Source: Pseudomonadota bacterium (GTDB taxonomy: Bacteria > Pseudomonadota > Gammaproteobacteria > Competibacterales > Competibacteraceae). From it: a stretch of 60,344 nucleotides of DNA. The notes under the pieces are model-generated. The model saw nothing but the letters and a program-made list of their open reading frames with translations. It searched no databases and was not told where the DNA came from. Made by a program: the position numbers and the translations under genes. How positions within the stretch are numbered: position 1 is the stretch's first letter; the number at the start of each line of letters is the position of its first letter. The stretch lies in the NCBI GenBank assembly GCA_022709365.1, contig JAKLIY010000026.1, positions 1-60,344 of the forward strand. Direction: 5' to 3'. Of the stretch, positions 57,369-60,344 are shown one piece after another.

Positions 57369-58823
57369 ATGTCCGTTCGCAATACCGTTAAATCCATCCA
57401 GGACATCATGCGCCAGGATGTCGGCGTCGATGGCGACGCCCAGCGCATTTCTCAACTGTGCTGGATGTTCTTTCTCAAGATCATCGACGATCAGGATCAG
57501 GAACTGGAGATGCTGCAAGAGGGTTACCGTTCGCCGGTGCCTGCGCCGTTTCAGTGGCGGGCGTGGGCGGCGGACCCGGAAGGCATCACCGGCGAGGCGT
57601 TGCTGGATTTTATTAACGAGGAGCTGTTTCCTTCGCTGAAGGAATTACCCGGCGCGGCTCAGGACGGGCGGCGGCGGGTGGTGCGGAGCGTGTTTGAGGA
57701 TGCCTACAACTACATGAAGTCCGGCCAGCTCATGCGCCAGGTGGTGAACAAGCTCAACGCCATCGACTTCAATAATCTCAAGGAACGCCAGCACTTCGGC
57801 GATCTTTATGAACAGATTCTCAATGACCTGCAAAGCGCGGGCAACGCGGGGGAATACTACACGCCGCGTGCGGTGACGACGTTCATGGCGGAACGCATCG
57901 ACCCGAAGCCCGGTGAAATTTTGTTGGACCCGGCCTGTGGCACCGGCGGCTTTCTCACCTGCGCGATCCGCTACATGCGCGAACGCTATGTGAAAACCCC
58001 GGACGATGAGTTGCGGATGCAGCGGGCGTTGCGGGCGACCGAGAAGAAGCAACTGCCGCACATGCTCTGCGTGACGAATTTGCTGCTGCACGGTATTGAC
58101 GATCCGTCGTTCGTTCACCATGACAATACGCTGGCCCGGCCCTACATCAGCTACGGGGCCGGTGATCGGGTGGACATCATCCTCACCAATCCGCCGTTTG
58201 GCGGCCGGGAGGAAGACGGCATCGAGAGCAATTTCCCCAAGCATTTCCAGACCCGGGAAACCGCTGATCTGTTTCTAGCGCTGATTGTGCGGTTGCTCAA
58301 ATCCAGTGGCCGCGCCGCTGTGGTATTGCCCGACGGCTCGTTGTTCGGGGAAGGCATTAAGACCCGGCTCAAGGAACATCTGCTGGAGGAGTGCAATCTG
58401 CACACGATTGTGCGCCTACCCAACAGTGTGTTTAAGCCGTATGCGTCCATCGGCACGAATCTGCTGTTTTTTGAGAAGGGCGAGCCGACCCGGACGGTGT
58501 GGTTTTACGAACACCGGGTGCCGGAAGGACAGAAAGCTTATTCGATGACCCGGCCGATCAAGGTGGAGCATTTACAAGGCTGTGTGGACTGGTGGGGCGG
58601 GCCGGAGCGCCAGGATCGGCAGGAAACCGAACAGGCGTGGAAGGTGGGCATCGACGAGATCAAGGCGCGCAATTACAACTTGGATTTCAAGAACCCGCAC
58701 ACGGTCGCTAATGATCACGGCGACCCGGAGGAACTGCTGGCGCAACTGGAAGCCGCCGAAGCGAAAACTGCCGCGTTGCGCGATCAGTTGAAAGCGATTT
58801 TAGCTGAGGCGCTGCTACGATGA
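57369..58823 (+). CDS. hsdM: Type I modification methyltransferase subunit HsdM
   Basis: This 484-residue N6-adenine methyltransferase has an N-terminal helical domain. The SAM motif I is DPACGTGGFLT near 195, and the catalytic NPPFGG motif lies near 275. LKSSGRAAVVLPDGSLFGEG and a C-terminal coiled coil (EELLAQLEAAEAKTAALRDQL) that contacts HsdS are also visible. With HsdS it methylates the recognition site. The length and motifs appear intact. Its stop overlaps hsdS by four bases. It is separated from hsdR by an inserted vapBC pair. Confidence 0.94.
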   Translation: MSVRNTVKSIQDIMRQDVGVDGDAQRISQLCWMFFLKIIDDQDQELEMLQEGYRSPVPAPFQWRAWAADPEGITGEALLDFINEELFPSLKELPGAAQDGRRRVVRSVFEDAYNYMKSGQLMRQVVNKLNAIDFNNLKERQHFGDLYEQILNDLQSAGNAGEYYTPRAVTTFMAERIDPKPGEILLDPACGTGGFLTCAIRYMRERYVKTPDDELRMQRALRATEKKQLPHMLCVTNLLLHGIDDPSFVHHDNTLARPYISYGAGDRVDIILTNPPFGGREEDGIESNFPKHFQTRETADLFLALIVRLLKSSGRAAVVLPDGSLFGEGIKTRLKEHLLEECNLHTIVRLPNSVFKPYASIGTNLLFFEKGEPTRTVWFYEHRVPEGQKAYSMTRPIKVEHLQGCVDWWGGPERQDRQETEQAWKVGIDEIKARNYNLDFKNPHTVANDHGDPEELLAQLEAAEAKTAALRDQLKAILAEALLR

Positions 58824-60322
58824 ATTCGGCGCAATGGCTGGCTCATTTCGACCGCATCAGCGAAGCACCCGATGCGATTCCGTGCCTGCGCCGCTTCATT
58901 CTCGACTTGGCTGTGCGGGGGAAATTGGTTGAACAAGACCCGAATGATGAACCGGCGGCGGAGTTGTTGAAACGGATCCAGGCAGAGAAAGCGCGGTTGG
59001 TGAAGGAGGGGAGGATCAAGGAGCAGGAGTCACAGCCGAAAATAACTGATGGTGAAATTGAATATAATCTGCCGAAGAATTGGGAACTGACACGAATCGG
59101 TGACCTGCTGACTGTAATTCGTGGCGCATCACCTCGTCCAAAAGGTGATCCGAAATATTTTTCAACGGAAAGAACTACCTATCATTGGATCAAAATTTCA
59201 GATATTCGGAAGCACTCAAAGAACAGGGTTCTTTACGATACGGATGAGTTCTTGACTGAAGCTGGAATGCAAAAGAGCGTTTTGCTCTCTAAAGGAACAC
59301 TTGTTGTCACTAACAGCGCCACTATTGGAGTTCCGATATTTCTCGGATTCGACGGTGGCTGTGTGCATGACGGCTACTTGGCCTTCCCTTATTTTCCAAC
59401 TTCTCAACTATCAAAGGATTTTTTCTTTGTATTGTTTCAGACTCTTCAGTCCTATGCAGTCAAGAAAGCTCGCGGCATGGCTCAGTTGAACCTTAATATA
59501 GGACTTGTCCGCGAGTTCCCGCTTGGCCTCCCGCCCCTCGCCGAACAACACCGCATTGTCGCCAAGGTCGATGAATTAATGGCCCTGTGCGACCAGTTGG
59601 AGGTGGCCAAGAACAAGCGCGAGGCACAGCGCGACCAACTGATAGCGGCCAGTCTGCATCGCATCGGCGAGGCCCAAACCGCTACCACTTTATCAACGGC
59701 AGTCCGCTTTCATCTCGATCAACTCCCGCATTTCACCACTCGCCCCGAACATATCAAGCAATTGCGCCAAACCATTCTCAATCTTGCGGTTCGTGGGCGG
59801 CTGGTGCCGCAAGACCCGAAGGATGAACCAGCGGCGGAATTGTTGAAGCGGATTCATGAATGGCGCAACGAAGCTATACAGCGAAAACAGATCAGAGCAC
59901 CAAAAAAACCACTAAAGATGGTTGAAAAACACGAGACTCTATATTCCTTGCCAAGCAGTTGGGCGTGGACCAGATTGGGCGAGATCATCTACATTCAGTC
60001 AGGTGATGGGCTGACTGCTGTTAATATGAAGGATGGAGCGATTCCGGTGTTTGGTGGAAACGGGATCAACGGCTACCACAACATTCACAATGTTGATGAA
60101 TCGACGATTGTGATAGGGCGTGTTGGTTACTACTGCGGCTCTATTCATCTGACCCCTAGCAAAGCATGGGTGACCGACAATGCATTTGTTACTCATTACT
60201 GCCAGAAGGCAATTTATCAACAGGACTTTCGCTCAATCTTCTCGATCAAGCGGGTTGATACACTGGAATACGCGGATTACGTAACTCATGACGTAAATAC
60301 TCACTCCAGAGGTTGTTTTTAA
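58820..60322 (+). CDS. hsdS: Type I specificity subunit HsdS, incomplete second half
   Basis: This 500-residue protein has the two-fold HsdS layout. A conserved block (LDLAVRGKLVEQDPNDEPAAELLKRI, quoted in part) comes first, then target-recognition domain 1. The central spacer is LPPLAEQHRIVAKVDELMALCDQLE. The block then repeats (LNLAVRGRLVPQDPKDEPAAELLKRI), and domain 2 starts with SWAWTRLGEI. Domain 2 ends abruptly after FVTHYCQK...FRSIF, and the frame stops at 60322 without the expected second PPLAEQ spacer. TRD1 DNA is visibly richer in A and T. A frameshift, recombination or insertion near the window edge probably truncates it; the DNA beyond is not visible. Confidence 0.85.
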   Translation: MNSAQWLAHFDRISEAPDAIPCLRRFILDLAVRGKLVEQDPNDEPAAELLKRIQAEKARLVKEGRIKEQESQPKITDGEIEYNLPKNWELTRIGDLLTVIRGASPRPKGDPKYFSTERTTYHWIKISDIRKHSKNRVLYDTDEFLTEAGMQKSVLLSKGTLVVTNSATIGVPIFLGFDGGCVHDGYLAFPYFPTSQLSKDFFFVLFQTLQSYAVKKARGMAQLNLNIGLVREFPLGLPPLAEQHRIVAKVDELMALCDQLEVAKNKREAQRDQLIAASLHRIGEAQTATTLSTAVRFHLDQLPHFTTRPEHIKQLRQTILNLAVRGRLVPQDPKDEPAAELLKRIHEWRNEAIQRKQIRAPKKPLKMVEKHETLYSLPSSWAWTRLGEIIYIQSGDGLTAVNMKDGAIPVFGGNGINGYHNIHNVDESTIVIGRVGYYCGSIHLTPSKAWVTDNAFVTHYCQKAIYQQDFRSIFSIKRVDTLEYADYVTHDVNTHSRGCF

Positions 60323-60344
60323 CTTGGTAGAGGGTTGTCTTCAT

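Noticed and set aside
1..60344. tRNA or rRNA genes
   Set aside because: No cloverleaf-like intergenic sequence or ribosomal RNA signature was seen; nearly all sequence is protein coding and gaps are under 300 bases.

Overview
The window looks like chromosomal DNA from a GC-rich gammaproteobacterium. Evidence for this: the long single-chain PurL, gammaproteobacterial-type CCA enzyme, RppH-PtsP pair, PilH-like regulator, gamma-type carbonic anhydrase beside Gor, and outer-membrane porin. The gene mix and GC-rich palindromic repeats recall glycogen-accumulating lineages such as Competibacteraceae, but that is inference. No tRNA, rRNA, CRISPR array or complete insertion sequence was seen.

Left edge (about 1-7000): an accessory operon follows the stub of a YafQ-type toxin gene. 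It encodes a four-module protein (UPF0489, ADP-ribosyltransferase-like, HD, radical SAM/SPASM), a B12-binding radical SAM protein related to RiPP-maturation enzymes, a third radical SAM protein with a C-terminal Cys cluster, and an aldo/keto reductase. The genes lie 1-22 bases apart. I recognise no precursor peptide, exporter or known pathway. This is the best candidate here for an undescribed system. The reductase frame has no stop before the thiopurine methyltransferase gene.

Region 7000-26500 is housekeeping and transport. It holds tpm-MFS, cls and cca, a lipoprotein Zn-peptidase, then a sugar-uptake operon (porin, family-1 binding protein, RbsA/RbsC/RbsB-like transporter, PfkB kinase) behind a promoter carrying a perfect palindrome. 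After these come a LysE-type exporter, gamma-carbonic anhydrase, glutathione reductase and glycogen phosphorylase with a clear terminator.

Region 26500-48500 holds a GT-B glycosyltransferase-like gene, a decayed DUF350 gene, purL with a repeat-derived in-frame insertion, quinone reductase, an SPFH protein, an MraZ-like regulator away from the dcw cluster, rnhB-dnaE, a pilH-like regulator, a DUF2760/Hsp70/Hsp70-DUF3731 triad (the last gene has no ATG, GTG or TTG start and carries a second repeat-derived insertion), and rppH-ptsP.

Region 48600-60344 starts with a 1738-residue bacterial alpha-2-macroglobulin. It is followed by a small uncharacterised gene and a type I restriction-modification locus. 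That locus is damaged or edited in three ways: hsdR is frameshifted just after Walker A, a vapBC toxin-antitoxin pair sits between hsdR and hsdM flanked by a 19-base direct repeat, and hsdS ends inside its second target-recognition domain at the window edge.
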